Below are positions 40,983 to 49,080 of a stretch of 64,000 nucleotides of DNA, one piece after another. This DNA comes from DASPTH01 sp035623515 (GTDB lineage: Bacteria > Actinomycetota > Acidimicrobiia > IMCC26256 > DASPTH01): the NCBI GenBank assembly GCA_035623515.1, contig DASPTH010000322.1, positions 1-64,000 on the forward strand, in the 5' to 3' direction. Position numbers and translations under genes: made by a program. The notes beneath the pieces were generated by a model. The model was given only the letters and a program-made list of their open reading frames with translations, was not told the origin of the DNA and did not search any database. Position 1 is the stretch's first letter. Every line of letters starts with the position of its first letter.

Positions 40983-42092
40983 ATGGCGCACCGCGGTCCC
41001 GTCCTGGTCGTCAACGCGGGCTCGACCTCGGCGAAGCTCTCGGTGGTAGACGACCTGGGCGGAGTGGCGTGGTCGCACGAGACCGGCGCGGGAGACGACG
41101 CGATGACGGCCGCGCTCGCCGATGCCGGGGCGCGCCGTGCCCTCGACGGCGTCGTCGCCGTCGGCCACCGAATCGTGCACGGCGGCGATCGGTTCGTGGC
41201 GCCGGTCGTGGTCGACGACCCGGTGCTCGCGGAACTCGACGCGCTCGGCGACCTCGCGCCCCTGCACAACGCGGCCGGGCTGGCCGGCATCCGCACCGCG
41301 CGTGCTCGGCTCCCCGGCGTGCCGCACGTCGCCTGCTTCGACACCGCGTTCCACGCGACGATGCCCGACGCGGCGCGTGCGTTCGGTGGTCCCTACGAGT
41401 GGCTCACCGCGGGCTTGCGCCGGTACGGGTTTCACGGCTTCAGCCACGCGTACGCGGCCGGCCGCGCCGCGCACATGCTCCGGCGCGACGAGGTCGACCT
41501 CCGGCTCGTCACCTGTCACCTCGGCGGCGGCTGCTCGCTCGCGGCGATCGACGGCGGGAGGAGCGTCGACACCACCATGGGGTTCACGCCCGTCGACGGC
41601 CTCGTGATGGGCACCCGGGCCGGGTCCGTCGACGCCGGTCTCCTCGTGCACCTGCTCCGGCACGGCACGACGGTCGACGCGCTCTCCGACCTCCTCGAGC
41701 GGCGGTCGGGCCTGCTCGGGCTGTCGGGCGTGAGCGGCGACCTGCGCGAGGTCCTCGCCGCGCGCGACGCCGGGGACGAGCGCGCCGGTCTGGCCGTGGA
41801 CGTCTTCGTGCACCGCCTGGTGGCCGGCATCGGCGCGATGGCCGCGGTGCTCGGCGGAGTGGACGCCATCGTGTTCACCGGCGGCATCGGCGAGCACTGC
41901 GCCGAGGTGCGCACCCGCGCGGCGGCCGCGTGCTCCTGGCTCGGCACGACCCTCGACGACGACGCGAACCGGTCCGTCGCCGGCGACGCCGACGTGTCGG
42001 CACCCGCTGCGCGGGTGCGCGTCCTCGTCGTCACCGCCCGGGAGGATCTCGCCATCGCGGCGGCGGCCCGCCGCGCGCTCGCGTCGACGTGA
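40983..42092 (+). CDS. ackA: acetate kinase
   Basis: 369 residues from the ATG at 40983; an in-frame GTG at 40965 would add six residues. ATP-fold motifs: VLVVNAGSTSAKLSV, VGHRIVHGGDRF, RRYGFHGFSHAYAA, HLGGGCSLAAIDGGRSVDTT followed by MGFTPVDGLVMGTRAG, and FTGGIGEHCAEVR. It interconverts acetyl phosphate plus ADP with acetate plus ATP. It is shorter than the usual 400 residues, with changes mainly in the helical cap. No pta or phosphoketolase gene adjoins, so its acetyl-phosphate source lies elsewhere. Confidence 0.93.
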   Translation: MAHRGPVLVVNAGSTSAKLSVVDDLGGVAWSHETGAGDDAMTAALADAGARRALDGVVAVGHRIVHGGDRFVAPVVVDDPVLAELDALGDLAPLHNAAGLAGIRTARARLPGVPHVACFDTAFHATMPDAARAFGGPYEWLTAGLRRYGFHGFSHAYAAGRAAHMLRRDEVDLRLVTCHLGGGCSLAAIDGGRSVDTTMGFTPVDGLVMGTRAGSVDAGLLVHLLRHGTTVDALSDLLERRSGLLGLSGVSGDLREVLAARDAGDERAGLAVDVFVHRLVAGIGAMAAVLGGVDAIVFTGGIGEHCAEVRTRAAAACSWLGTTLDDDANRSVAGDADVSAPAARVRVLVVTAREDLAIAAAARRALAST

Positions 42093-42163
42093 CCGGGCGG
42101 CGGGTGCGCCTCTAGATTCGGGCCCACAATCCGACGAGGCGATGGAGCCCGGGGGGAGGACGC

Positions 42164-43153
42164 GTGGCGCGGCTGGTCGAGAACCGCATCCAGTTCCCGT
42201 ACAAACGCTCGCTGGGGCCGATCTTCGGGGCCTTCATGACCGGTCTGGTCCAGCGCAAGATCCTCGGCATCCGCTGCGACGGCAAGGTGCTCGCACCACC
42301 GCTCGAGTGGAACCCGGCGACCGGCGACGAGTTGGCCCCCGACCTCGTGGAGGTCGGGCCGGCGGGCACGGTCGTCAACTGGACGTGGGTACCGCAACCC
42401 ACCGAACAGCACCCGCTCGACCACCCGTTCGCGTTCGCGATGATCCGCCTCGACGGCGCCGACACGCCGTTCGTCCATGCGGTCGACGCCGGGAACATCG
42501 ACGCCATGGCGGAGGGCATGCGGGTCGCGCCCCGCTGGAAGCGCGAGCGGCTCGGCACCATCCGGGACATCGAGTGCTTCGTGCCCGGCGAGGACGCCGA
42601 GATCCCCGAGGGCGACACCAACGAGGCGCCCGAGGAACCCGTGACGATGATGGAGTACGACGCCTCGATCACGTACCGGAACCCCGTCTCCGAGAACGCG
42701 GAACGGGCGAACGCGGCGTCCCGCGAGAAGCGGCTGCTCGGCCAGCAGTGCCCGGTGTGCGGCCGCATGTACGCGGGCGGCCGCGGCTACTGCCCGATCG
42801 ACGCGGTCGAGCTCACCGAGGAGCACGACGTCGACCTCCCGCAGCGAGGAGTCGTCAGCAACTACACGATCGTCACGCCCGTCCAGTACCCCGGGCAGAC
42901 CGAGACCGAGCCGTTCGCGCGCGTGTTCGTCCGCCTCGACGGCGTCGACGTCGTGCTCGGCTTCCAGAACCTGATCGACGTGCCCGTCGACGACATCCAT
43001 CCGGGGATCCGCGTCGCGGCGATGTGGGCCTCGGAAGCGGAGCGGGAGGAGACGATCGGCGGCATCCGCAACGCGATCGGTGGGCTGGTGGGGTGGATCC
43101 CGACCGGCGAGCCCGACGACACGAGCCCCGACCTCCTCGACAAGGTGCTGTGA
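42164..43153 (+). CDS. tandem DUF35 (OB-fold) protein, Rv3521-like
   Basis: 329 residues from a GTG with GGGGGGAGGA upstream. Two DUF35 halves: residues 30-150, in which the zinc ribbon is lost (RKILGIRCDGKVLAPP), and 195-310, which retains a CxxC zinc ribbon (LGQQCPVCGRMYAGGRGYC) and an OB-fold. DUF35 proteins act as obligate partners of thiolase-fold enzymes, as ChsH2 does with Ltp2. The next two genes encode thiolase-fold proteins and overlap in a TGATG/GTGA chain. The order DUF35, 353-aa and 388-aa thiolase mirrors M. tuberculosis Rv3521-ltp4-ltp3. Confidence 0.88.
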   Translation: MARLVENRIQFPYKRSLGPIFGAFMTGLVQRKILGIRCDGKVLAPPLEWNPATGDELAPDLVEVGPAGTVVNWTWVPQPTEQHPLDHPFAFAMIRLDGADTPFVHAVDAGNIDAMAEGMRVAPRWKRERLGTIRDIECFVPGEDAEIPEGDTNEAPEEPVTMMEYDASITYRNPVSENAERANAASREKRLLGQQCPVCGRMYAGGRGYCPIDAVELTEEHDVDLPQRGVVSNYTIVTPVQYPGQTETEPFARVFVRLDGVDVVLGFQNLIDVPVDDIHPGIRVAAMWASEAEREETIGGIRNAIGGLVGWIPTGEPDDTSPDLLDKVL

Positions 43154-44214
43154 TGCGCAACGACACCGACATCGCCATCGTCGCCTCGGCGACCACTCCG
43201 GTCGTCCGCCACACCGGCGACACCGAGACCACGCTGCTCCTGCACGCGATCACGAGCGCGCTCGAGCCGGTCGGCCTCACCCGGGCCGACGTCGACTTCA
43301 CGTGTGCCGGGAGCTGCGACTACATCTCGGGCGCGACGTTCTCGTTCGTGAGCAACCTCGACGCCATCGGCGCGTGGCCGCCGAAGCGCGACTCACACGT
43401 CGAGATGGACGGTGCGTGGGCGCTCTACGAGGCGTGGCTGCGCCTCCACCACGGCGACATCGAGATCGCGGTGGTCACGGGCTCGGGCCGGTCGTCCACT
43501 GCCGACCCGTCGCTCATCTACCCGATGGAGATGGACCCCTACTACCTCGCGCCGCTCGGCGTCGACCCGGTGAGCTTCGCCGCGTTGCAGGCGCGCGCCC
43601 TCATCGAGGCCGGCAAGGTCACCGAACGGCAGATGGCCGAAGTGGCCGCGCGCAGCCGCAAGGACGCGGTCGGGAACCCCTCGGCGCAGGTGACGGGCGA
43701 CTTCGACGTCGACGAGCTGCTCGAGGAGGACTACGTGCGCGCGCCGTTGCGACGCCACGACCTGCCGCCGATCAGCGACGGTGCCTGCGCGGTGGTGCTC
43801 GCCACCGCGCAGCGCGCCGAGCAGCTCGTCGAGCGGCCGGCGTGGATCACCGGCCTCGAGCACCGGTCGGAGTGCCACAACCCGGCCCTCCGCGACCTCA
43901 CCGACTCGCCGTCGACCCGCCTCGCCGCCGAGGCCGCCGGACTGCGCGACGGGCCCGTCGAGGTGGCGGAGCTCCAGGCCGCGTTCACGCACGAGGAGCC
44001 GCTCCTGCGCGAGGTGCTCGGCCTCGACGACTCCGTCGCCGTGAATCCCTCGGGCGGCGCGCTCGCGGCCAACCCGATCATGGCCACCGGCCTCGTGCGG
44101 ATCGCCGAGGCCGCCCGGCAGGTCGCGGCCGGCCGGCAACGCACGCTCGCGCACGCCACGTCGGGTCCCTGCCTGCAACAGAACCTCGTGTGCATCCTGG
44201 AAGGTGACTCGTGA
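43153..44214 (+). CDS. thiolase-fold lipid-transfer protein (Ltp4-like)
   Basis: 353 residues from the ATG at 43153, overlapping the previous stop as TGATG; the 42142 frame start is antisense-quality sequence. Thiolase-fold blocks: DIAIVASATTPVVRHTGDTE, EIAVVTGSGRSST, LPPISDGACAVVLATAQRAE, and NPSGGALAANPIMATGL near the C-terminus. At the position of the acylating Cys it reads HVEMDGAWALYEAW, so the nucleophile is missing and a retro-aldolase or structural role is more likely than thiolysis. It probably pairs with the following protein and DUF35. Confidence 0.87.
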   Translation: MRNDTDIAIVASATTPVVRHTGDTETTLLLHAITSALEPVGLTRADVDFTCAGSCDYISGATFSFVSNLDAIGAWPPKRDSHVEMDGAWALYEAWLRLHHGDIEIAVVTGSGRSSTADPSLIYPMEMDPYYLAPLGVDPVSFAALQARALIEAGKVTERQMAEVAARSRKDAVGNPSAQVTGDFDVDELLEEDYVRAPLRRHDLPPISDGACAVVLATAQRAEQLVERPAWITGLEHRSECHNPALRDLTDSPSTRLAAEAAGLRDGPVEVAELQAAFTHEEPLLREVLGLDDSVAVNPSGGALAANPIMATGLVRIAEAARQVAAGRQRTLAHATSGPCLQQNLVCILEGDS

Positions 44215-45377
44215 GCTTCCAACCCACCGCCGTCGTCGGCATCGGGCAGACCCACCACAAGTCGCGCCGGCGCGACGTGTCGTTCCCGGGTCTCGTACGC
44301 GAGGCCGCGGTCCGCGCGCTCGACGACGCGCAGATGGACTGGAGCGACATCGACGCCGTCGTGCTCGGCAAGGCACCCGACCTCTTCGAAGGCGTCATGA
44401 AGCCGGAGCTCTACCTGTCGGACGCGCTCGGCGCCACCGGCAAGCCGATGTTCCGCGTGCACACCGCCGGCAGCGTCGGCGGGACCACCGGGATCGTGGC
44501 CGCCCACCACGTGCAGGCCGGCGTGCACAAGCGAGTCATGGCCGTCGCGTTCGAGAAGCAGTCCGAGGGAAACGCGCAGTTCGCACTCGGGAGCGGGCGC
44601 GGCGCGTCACTCGGCGCGGGTGGCGCATTCGCGCCGTTCATCCGCTCGTACATCCACCGGAGCGGCGCGCCCGAGCACATCGGGTGGCAGGTCGCGGTCA
44701 AGGACCGCAAGAACGCGCTGAAGAACGAGTACGCCCACCTCAAGATCGAGGACATCTCGATCGAGAAGGTGCGCGACTCGCCGATGATGTGGGAGCCGAC
44801 GCGCTACCTCGAGTCGTGTCCCTCGTCCGACGGCGCGTGCGCGGTGATCTTCACCGACGAGGACGGCGGCCGGGCGGCAGCCGGCGACGGCCGGCCGCCG
44901 GCGTGGGTGCTCGGCACCGCGGTGCGCAGCGAACCGGGCGGGTTCCCGGGGCGTGACGGCGTCCGCCCGCAGGGCGCGATCGACTGCGCGTGGGACCTCT
45001 ACGGCCAGGTGGGCATCACCAACCCGCGCGAGCAGATCGACATGGCGGAGCTGTACGTACCGTTCAGCTGGTACGAGCCGATCTGGCTCGAGGGCCACGA
45101 CATCGCGCCGGTCGGCGACGGCTGGAAGATGGTCGACCGCGGGGAGACCGAGCTCACGGGATCGTTCCCGGTGAACTGCTCGGGTGGCGTGCTGTCGACG
45201 AACCCGATCGGGGCGTCGGGCCTGTTGCGGTTCGCGGAAGCCGCGCTCCAGGTGCGCGGGACGGCGGGTGATCACCAGGTCGACGGGGTGAACGTCGCGC
45301 TGGCACAGGCCTACGGCGCCAACATGCAGTACTTCGCGATGTGGATCGTCGCGAAGTCGCTCGACCCGTTCGGCTGA
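44211..45377 (+). CDS. thiolase-fold lipid-transfer protein (Ltp3-like)
   Basis: 388 residues from a GTG overlapping the previous stop as GTGA. Contains TAVVGIGQTHHKSRRRDVSF, RVHTAGSVGGTTGIVAAHHV, YLESCPSSDGACAVIFTDED and PVNCSGGVLSTNPIGASGLL. The canonical acyl-accepting Cys is replaced in HTAGSVGG (Ser at the position), as in SCP2-thiolase-like aldolases. A likely complex with Ltp4-like and DUF35 partners would cleave a branched acyl-CoA, for instance the last part of a sterol side chain. Its stop is part of the palindrome CTGACGGTCAG shared with the convergent gene. Confidence 0.88.
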   Translation: MSFQPTAVVGIGQTHHKSRRRDVSFPGLVREAAVRALDDAQMDWSDIDAVVLGKAPDLFEGVMKPELYLSDALGATGKPMFRVHTAGSVGGTTGIVAAHHVQAGVHKRVMAVAFEKQSEGNAQFALGSGRGASLGAGGAFAPFIRSYIHRSGAPEHIGWQVAVKDRKNALKNEYAHLKIEDISIEKVRDSPMMWEPTRYLESCPSSDGACAVIFTDEDGGRAAAGDGRPPAWVLGTAVRSEPGGFPGRDGVRPQGAIDCAWDLYGQVGITNPREQIDMAELYVPFSWYEPIWLEGHDIAPVGDGWKMVDRGETELTGSFPVNCSGGVLSTNPIGASGLLRFAEAALQVRGTAGDHQVDGVNVALAQAYGANMQYFAMWIVAKSLDPFG

Positions 45378-45380
45378 CGG

Positions 45381-46328
45381 TCAGAACACCGCGATCGGGT
45401 TGACGGGCGAGCCGGTCGCGCCTTCGATCACGAGCGGGGCGATCACGAGCTGGAAGGTCCAGCGGTCGAGCTCCGTGCACGTGCCCGCGAGCTCCTCGAG
45501 ATCGGCGTTGTCGACGATGGGCATCCCGAGGTACGGGAGCACCACGTTGTGCACGTGCAGCGGGTGGTCGATCGGCAGCGGGTTCGGCACGCCCTGCTGG
45601 TCGTTCGGCGCGTCCTGCCAGTCCCACACGAGGACCGACGCGTCCGTCTCGTACAGGAACTCGATGCACGAAGCGTGCACGCCCGACGGCGAGCCGAACC
45701 CCGGCGTCTCGTCGGGGTTGCTCGCGTAGTACGCGCCGTGACCCGACCGGATCACGACGGCGTCGCCGGCCTGTGGCTCGACACCGCACGCGCCGGCCGC
45801 ATCCGCGAGCTCCCAACCGTGCACGGGGTGGCCGGCCTCGACCCAGCCCGTGCCCCGGAGGCGTGGGATGTCGTAGAGCACGCCGCGGGTCACGATGCCG
45901 TCGCGCCAGTGCTCGATCGTTCCGCGCCGTCCCGACGGCATGCGGAGCGGGCCGAACGGCTTGCCGTTCCAGTACACGTCGGAGCCGTGCTGGTGCGCGC
46001 CGAGATGGCTGAGCGCGTCGATGTGGGTCTGCGTCACGCCGTGGATGAACATGCCGAAGTAGTCGAGCATGCCGCCGGTGCTCTCCATCGCGACGAAGTG
46101 GTGCGCGGGATACGGGTTCGCCGGGCCGGCGAACGTGTCGAGCGGGCGCGACAAGGAGACTGCGCGCCCGTCGCGCACGAGCGCGGCGGCGGCGCGTCGC
46201 ACGGCGTCGGTGATGTGGTTCAACGTGCCGAGCTCGTCGTCATCGCCCCAGCGACCCCAGTTGGAGAAGCGCGCCGGGTACGCGACGTACTCCTCGGCCG
46301 TCGGCGGCGTGCGATCGGTCAGCCCCAT
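45381..46328 (-). CDS. cyclase/kynurenine formamidase-like metal hydrolase
   Basis: 315 residues from the ATG at 46328 (GAGGTG upstream). Zinc-binding motif GVTQTHIDALSHLG, and VVIRSGHGAYYASNPDETPG, of the putative cyclase family (PF04199), with HNVVLPYLGMPIVDNADLEE in the last third. Family members hydrolyse N-formylkynurenine or act as isatin or lactone hydrolases. The longer frame to 46874 is antisense of the GNAT gene. It ends opposite the Ltp3-like gene. Confidence 0.87.
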   Translation of the reverse strand: MGLTDRTPPTAEEYVAYPARFSNWGRWGDDDELGTLNHITDAVRRAAAALVRDGRAVSLSRPLDTFAGPANPYPAHHFVAMESTGGMLDYFGMFIHGVTQTHIDALSHLGAHQHGSDVYWNGKPFGPLRMPSGRRGTIEHWRDGIVTRGVLYDIPRLRGTGWVEAGHPVHGWELADAAGACGVEPQAGDAVVIRSGHGAYYASNPDETPGFGSPSGVHASCIEFLYETDASVLVWDWQDAPNDQQGVPNPLPIDHPLHVHNVVLPYLGMPIVDNADLEELAGTCTELDRWTFQLVIAPLVIEGATGSPVNPIAVF

Positions 46329-46381
46329 GGTCACCTCGAGTGGTCTCGTCGGACCGAGTCCGTGGGCTGCAGTCTGCTCCG

Positions 46382-47119
46382 TCACGCAACGGGAGTGACG
46401 AGCCCCCACGTCCAGCCGATGAGGCGCAGGCCGAGCCGGGACGCGACCCGCCGGGACGACCGGTTCTCCGCGTCCGTGCTGTAGAAGAGGTGACGGCCCC
46501 CGCCACGCGCGATCGAGGCCCAGGCGGCGGTGGCCGCGGCGGCGTGGCCCTGGCCGCGGAACTCGGGCATGGTCCAGACCCCGCACTCGGCGGCACGATC
46601 GGTCATCCGGCGCGGGGTGTGACAGATCGAGACAACGTGGTCGTGCACCGTGGCCATCGCCCACGGGCCGAGGCGCCCGTCGACCAGGTCGAGCCACTCC
46701 GCCGGTTCCCAGTTGCCGGGATTGCGGTGGCGGAACGCCGCGGCCGCGGCGTCGTCGCACGTGGACACCGTGATCTCCGCCGCGGACGCGAGGTGCGTGC
46801 CGGGCGGGATCACGTAGTACGGGCCCGACCGGCGCCGCACGTCGGGGTGCTCGGCGCGCAGGAGCCGCTCGCACTCGGCGAGCGCGGCCGGTTCGACGGC
46901 CGGGTCGCCGACGCGGTCGGCGCGGGCGAACGCGTCACGCAGCCGCGCGGCCAGCGCGTCGGCCACCTCGCTGCCGACGAAGAGCAGCTGGCCGTCGGGC
47001 GCAGCTGCAACGGTGATCCCGCTGTGGTGCTCGATCCGACCGCGCGTGTCGAGGACCATCTCCTGCTGGATGCGCAGGAGCTCGAGGTCGGTCGGCTGCG
47101 CGTCAGGCGGCGTCGTCAC
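46382..47119 (-). CDS. GNAT-family N-acetyltransferase
   Basis: 245 residues. The C-terminal half carries the GNAT fold: DHVVSICHTPRRMTDRAAEC then GVWTMPEFRGQGHAAAATAA, with the acetyl-CoA pyrophosphate loop RGQGHA, and FYSTDAENRSSRRVASRLGL. The N-terminal 110 residues form an additional domain of the type seen in FR47-like GNATs. Substrate unknown. It overlaps the esterase gene by 17 bases, so they are co-translated. Confidence 0.87.
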   Translation of the reverse strand: MTTPPDAQPTDLELLRIQQEMVLDTRGRIEHHSGITVAAAPDGQLLFVGSEVADALAARLRDAFARADRVGDPAVEPAALAECERLLRAEHPDVRRRSGPYYVIPPGTHLASAAEITVSTCDDAAAAAFRHRNPGNWEPAEWLDLVDGRLGPWAMATVHDHVVSICHTPRRMTDRAAECGVWTMPEFRGQGHAAAATAAWASIARGGGRHLFYSTDAENRSSRRVASRLGLRLIGWTWGLVTPVA

Positions 47120-48059
47120 GGGGTGCCGTCTCGCGCCGCCAGAACCGGTCGAGGAGCAGTCCCGTCGCGTCGAGGCGCTTCGCCACCGGACCGATCAAGC
47201 GCGCCGGCAGGTACTGCGCACCGCCGGGCCATGTGTGGCCGCCGCCTTCGATCCGGTAGAGCACGACGGTCGGGCCGGCGCCGGTCTCCCACGCGATGCG
47301 GGTCACCGGCAGGTCACCGGCAGGCACCGTGAGCACGTCGATCCTCGGCGCGCCGACGGAGCCGTTCGCCGCGGCCCAGTCGGCGGCCGCGATCTCGGCG
47401 GCCACTGCCAGCCCACGATTGCTGGCACCCCTGCTGCGACGCTGCACCATGCGGCCGAGCGGCCCGATGGGGCCACCGCCGTACGGGACGAGGGGGTCGG
47501 CAGTCCCGGCGAAGATCACGACGGTTGCGGGCTGCGCGGGACGCGGCGTCTCCGCGCGCGACGTGACGGTTCCCGGCCCGGCGACCAGACCGAGACCGGC
47601 AACCGCCAGCAGACCGCGGCGCCCGACGTGCTCCGACATCAACGCGCCGTTCGAGATGCCCGCCAGGTACACACCGTCACCGCGCGCGCGCCCGTCCGAC
47701 GAGAACCGGCGCACGAGGGCTTGCAGGAACGCGACGTCGTCGACGTTCTCGCGTTGGCGGAGCGCCCCGGCGTCGCGTCGGTCGTTCCAGACGCGACCCT
47801 TCCCGTCGGGGAACACGGTGACGAACCCGGCGGCCGGGCCGCGGAGGTGCAACTTGGTGAGCGCCGCGGTCCCCGGTCCCTGCGCGCCCGCGCCGTGGAG
47901 CACGACCAGGAGGGGCGGTGTTGGTTCGGCGGCGAGCGGGAGCGGCGCGACCCAGTAGTCGCGGGTGAGGCCGCCGACGTCGAGGGTCTCGTGTGCCAGG
48001 TTGTCGGGCAACTCGAGGCCGTGACGGCCCCGAGAGCGCTCGAGCGCGCGCCCCTTCAC
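47103..48059 (-). CDS. PHB depolymerase/LpqC-like alpha/beta hydrolase
   Basis: 318 residues from the GTG at 48059, overlapping the previous stop as GTGA. Oxyanion region LLVVLHGAGAQGPGTAALTK, VFPDGKGRVWNDRRDAG, nucleophile Ser in YLAGISNGALMSEH, Asp in FAGTADPLVPYGGG and the catalytic His in EGGGHTWPGGAQYL. This is the esterase D/PHB depolymerase (LpqC) family; unlike LpqC there is no signal peptide, so a cytosolic esterase is expected. Confidence 0.88.
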   Translation of the reverse strand: MKGRALERSRGRHGLELPDNLAHETLDVGGLTRDYWVAPLPLAAEPTPPLLVVLHGAGAQGPGTAALTKLHLRGPAAGFVTVFPDGKGRVWNDRRDAGALRQRENVDDVAFLQALVRRFSSDGRARGDGVYLAGISNGALMSEHVGRRGLLAVAGLGLVAGPGTVTSRAETPRPAQPATVVIFAGTADPLVPYGGGPIGPLGRMVQRRSRGASNRGLAVAAEIAAADWAAANGSVGAPRIDVLTVPAGDLPVTRIAWETGAGPTVVLYRIEGGGHTWPGGAQYLPARLIGPVAKRLDATGLLLDRFWRRETAPRDDAA

Positions 48060-48847
48060 GCCGCGCCCGCGCCGCGCTCCATGTTGACCGCGCCCGCGGG
48101 GCCGCGACCGGTGACCCGGTCGATGTCGACGACCACGGCAACCCCGCGACGTTCCGGGTCGAGGGCCTGCTCCCGCTCGGGGCTGTTGTCGAACACGGCG
48201 TCGCGCACCGCGGGATCGTCGTCGACGCGCCCGCGTCCCTGGATCTGGTAGTTCGCGCGCGTCGCAGGATCGCGATAGAAGAACGTGAGGCGCGGGTTGT
48301 CGGGCAGGGCACGGAGGAGCCCTCCGTTGCGATCGCGGATCCAGACCGCGAGCTGGTCGGGGGCGAACACCTGGGTCGTACCCCGCAGCGAGAGCTGGGG
48401 CTGGCCCGCCCGGTCGACGTAGGCGGCGACGATCGGCGTGCCGTTGTCGAGCGCGCCGTTGATCGCGGCGCTGATCACCTCGTCGAGGGCGACGGGTACG
48501 GGCGGCGGCGGCGCCCCGGGCGTGAGCTCCTGCGCGAGCTCGACGATCCGGCCGTCCCCGTCGAAGCGGAAGGTGAGCGTGGCGGCGCCGAGCACCGCGC
48601 CGGGGCGGAACGTCGCCGAGACCCTGAGCCCGTCGCCGTCGGCCACGGGCTCGGACCACGTGCCCGCCGCGAAGAGCGGCTGCACGACGCGCACACCGTC
48701 GAGCAGCGCCGCCCGTCCCGATCCCGAACCGAGCGGGCCCCGCACCTCGACGGCGTCGGCGACCTCGTCGGCCAACGCCGCCGACGCGTCGTCGCCTCCG
48801 GTGGTCACCGCGTCGAGGTACGCGCGCACCGCCTGTTCGTTCGTCAT
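48056..48847 (-). CDS. fused SnoaL/NTF2-like and PNPOx-like split-barrel protein
   Basis: 263 residues from the ATG at 48847 (MTNEQAVRAYLDAVTTGGDD). Residues 1-118 have the NTF2/SnoaL pattern with GSGRAALLDGVRVVQPLF; after the linker GAPPPPVPVA, residues 125-255 have the pyridoxamine-5-phosphate-oxidase-type barrel: NGTPIVAAYVDRAGQPQLSL, RGTTQVFAPDQLAVWIRDRN and NPRLTFFYRDPATRANYQIQ. The split barrel suggests flavin, F420 or heme binding. The two-domain architecture is uncommon. It is coupled to the esterase gene. Confidence 0.83.
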   Translation of the reverse strand: MTNEQAVRAYLDAVTTGGDDASAALADEVADAVEVRGPLGSGSGRAALLDGVRVVQPLFAAGTWSEPVADGDGLRVSATFRPGAVLGAATLTFRFDGDGRIVELAQELTPGAPPPPVPVALDEVISAAINGALDNGTPIVAAYVDRAGQPQLSLRGTTQVFAPDQLAVWIRDRNGGLLRALPDNPRLTFFYRDPATRANYQIQGRGRVDDDPAVRDAVFDNSPEREQALDPERRGVAVVVDIDRVTGRGPAGAVNMERGAGAA

Positions 48848-49080
48848 CGCGCTCACGACACTACGTCCGGCGCGCGACGACCGGCGACCTCGCTGATCGT
48901 CGGTCGCCGGCAGTCTGGGTGTGGGCATGACGGGCGAGTGCTCGCCGCTCAGTGGTCACCGGGCATGACGATCGTCCTCTCCTCGGGCTCCCGTCTCTCG
49001 GGAACTGGCCACATCGTCGTCCCCGCTCGTAAGTGGGCGCGCGCCGTCGCGCAAGAAACGCGTATGAACCGTGCGGCGAA

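Noticed and set aside
45374..45384. Palindrome CTGACGGTCAG at the convergent stops
   Set aside because: It arises from two facing TGA codons with short flanks and is too small for a terminator on its own.
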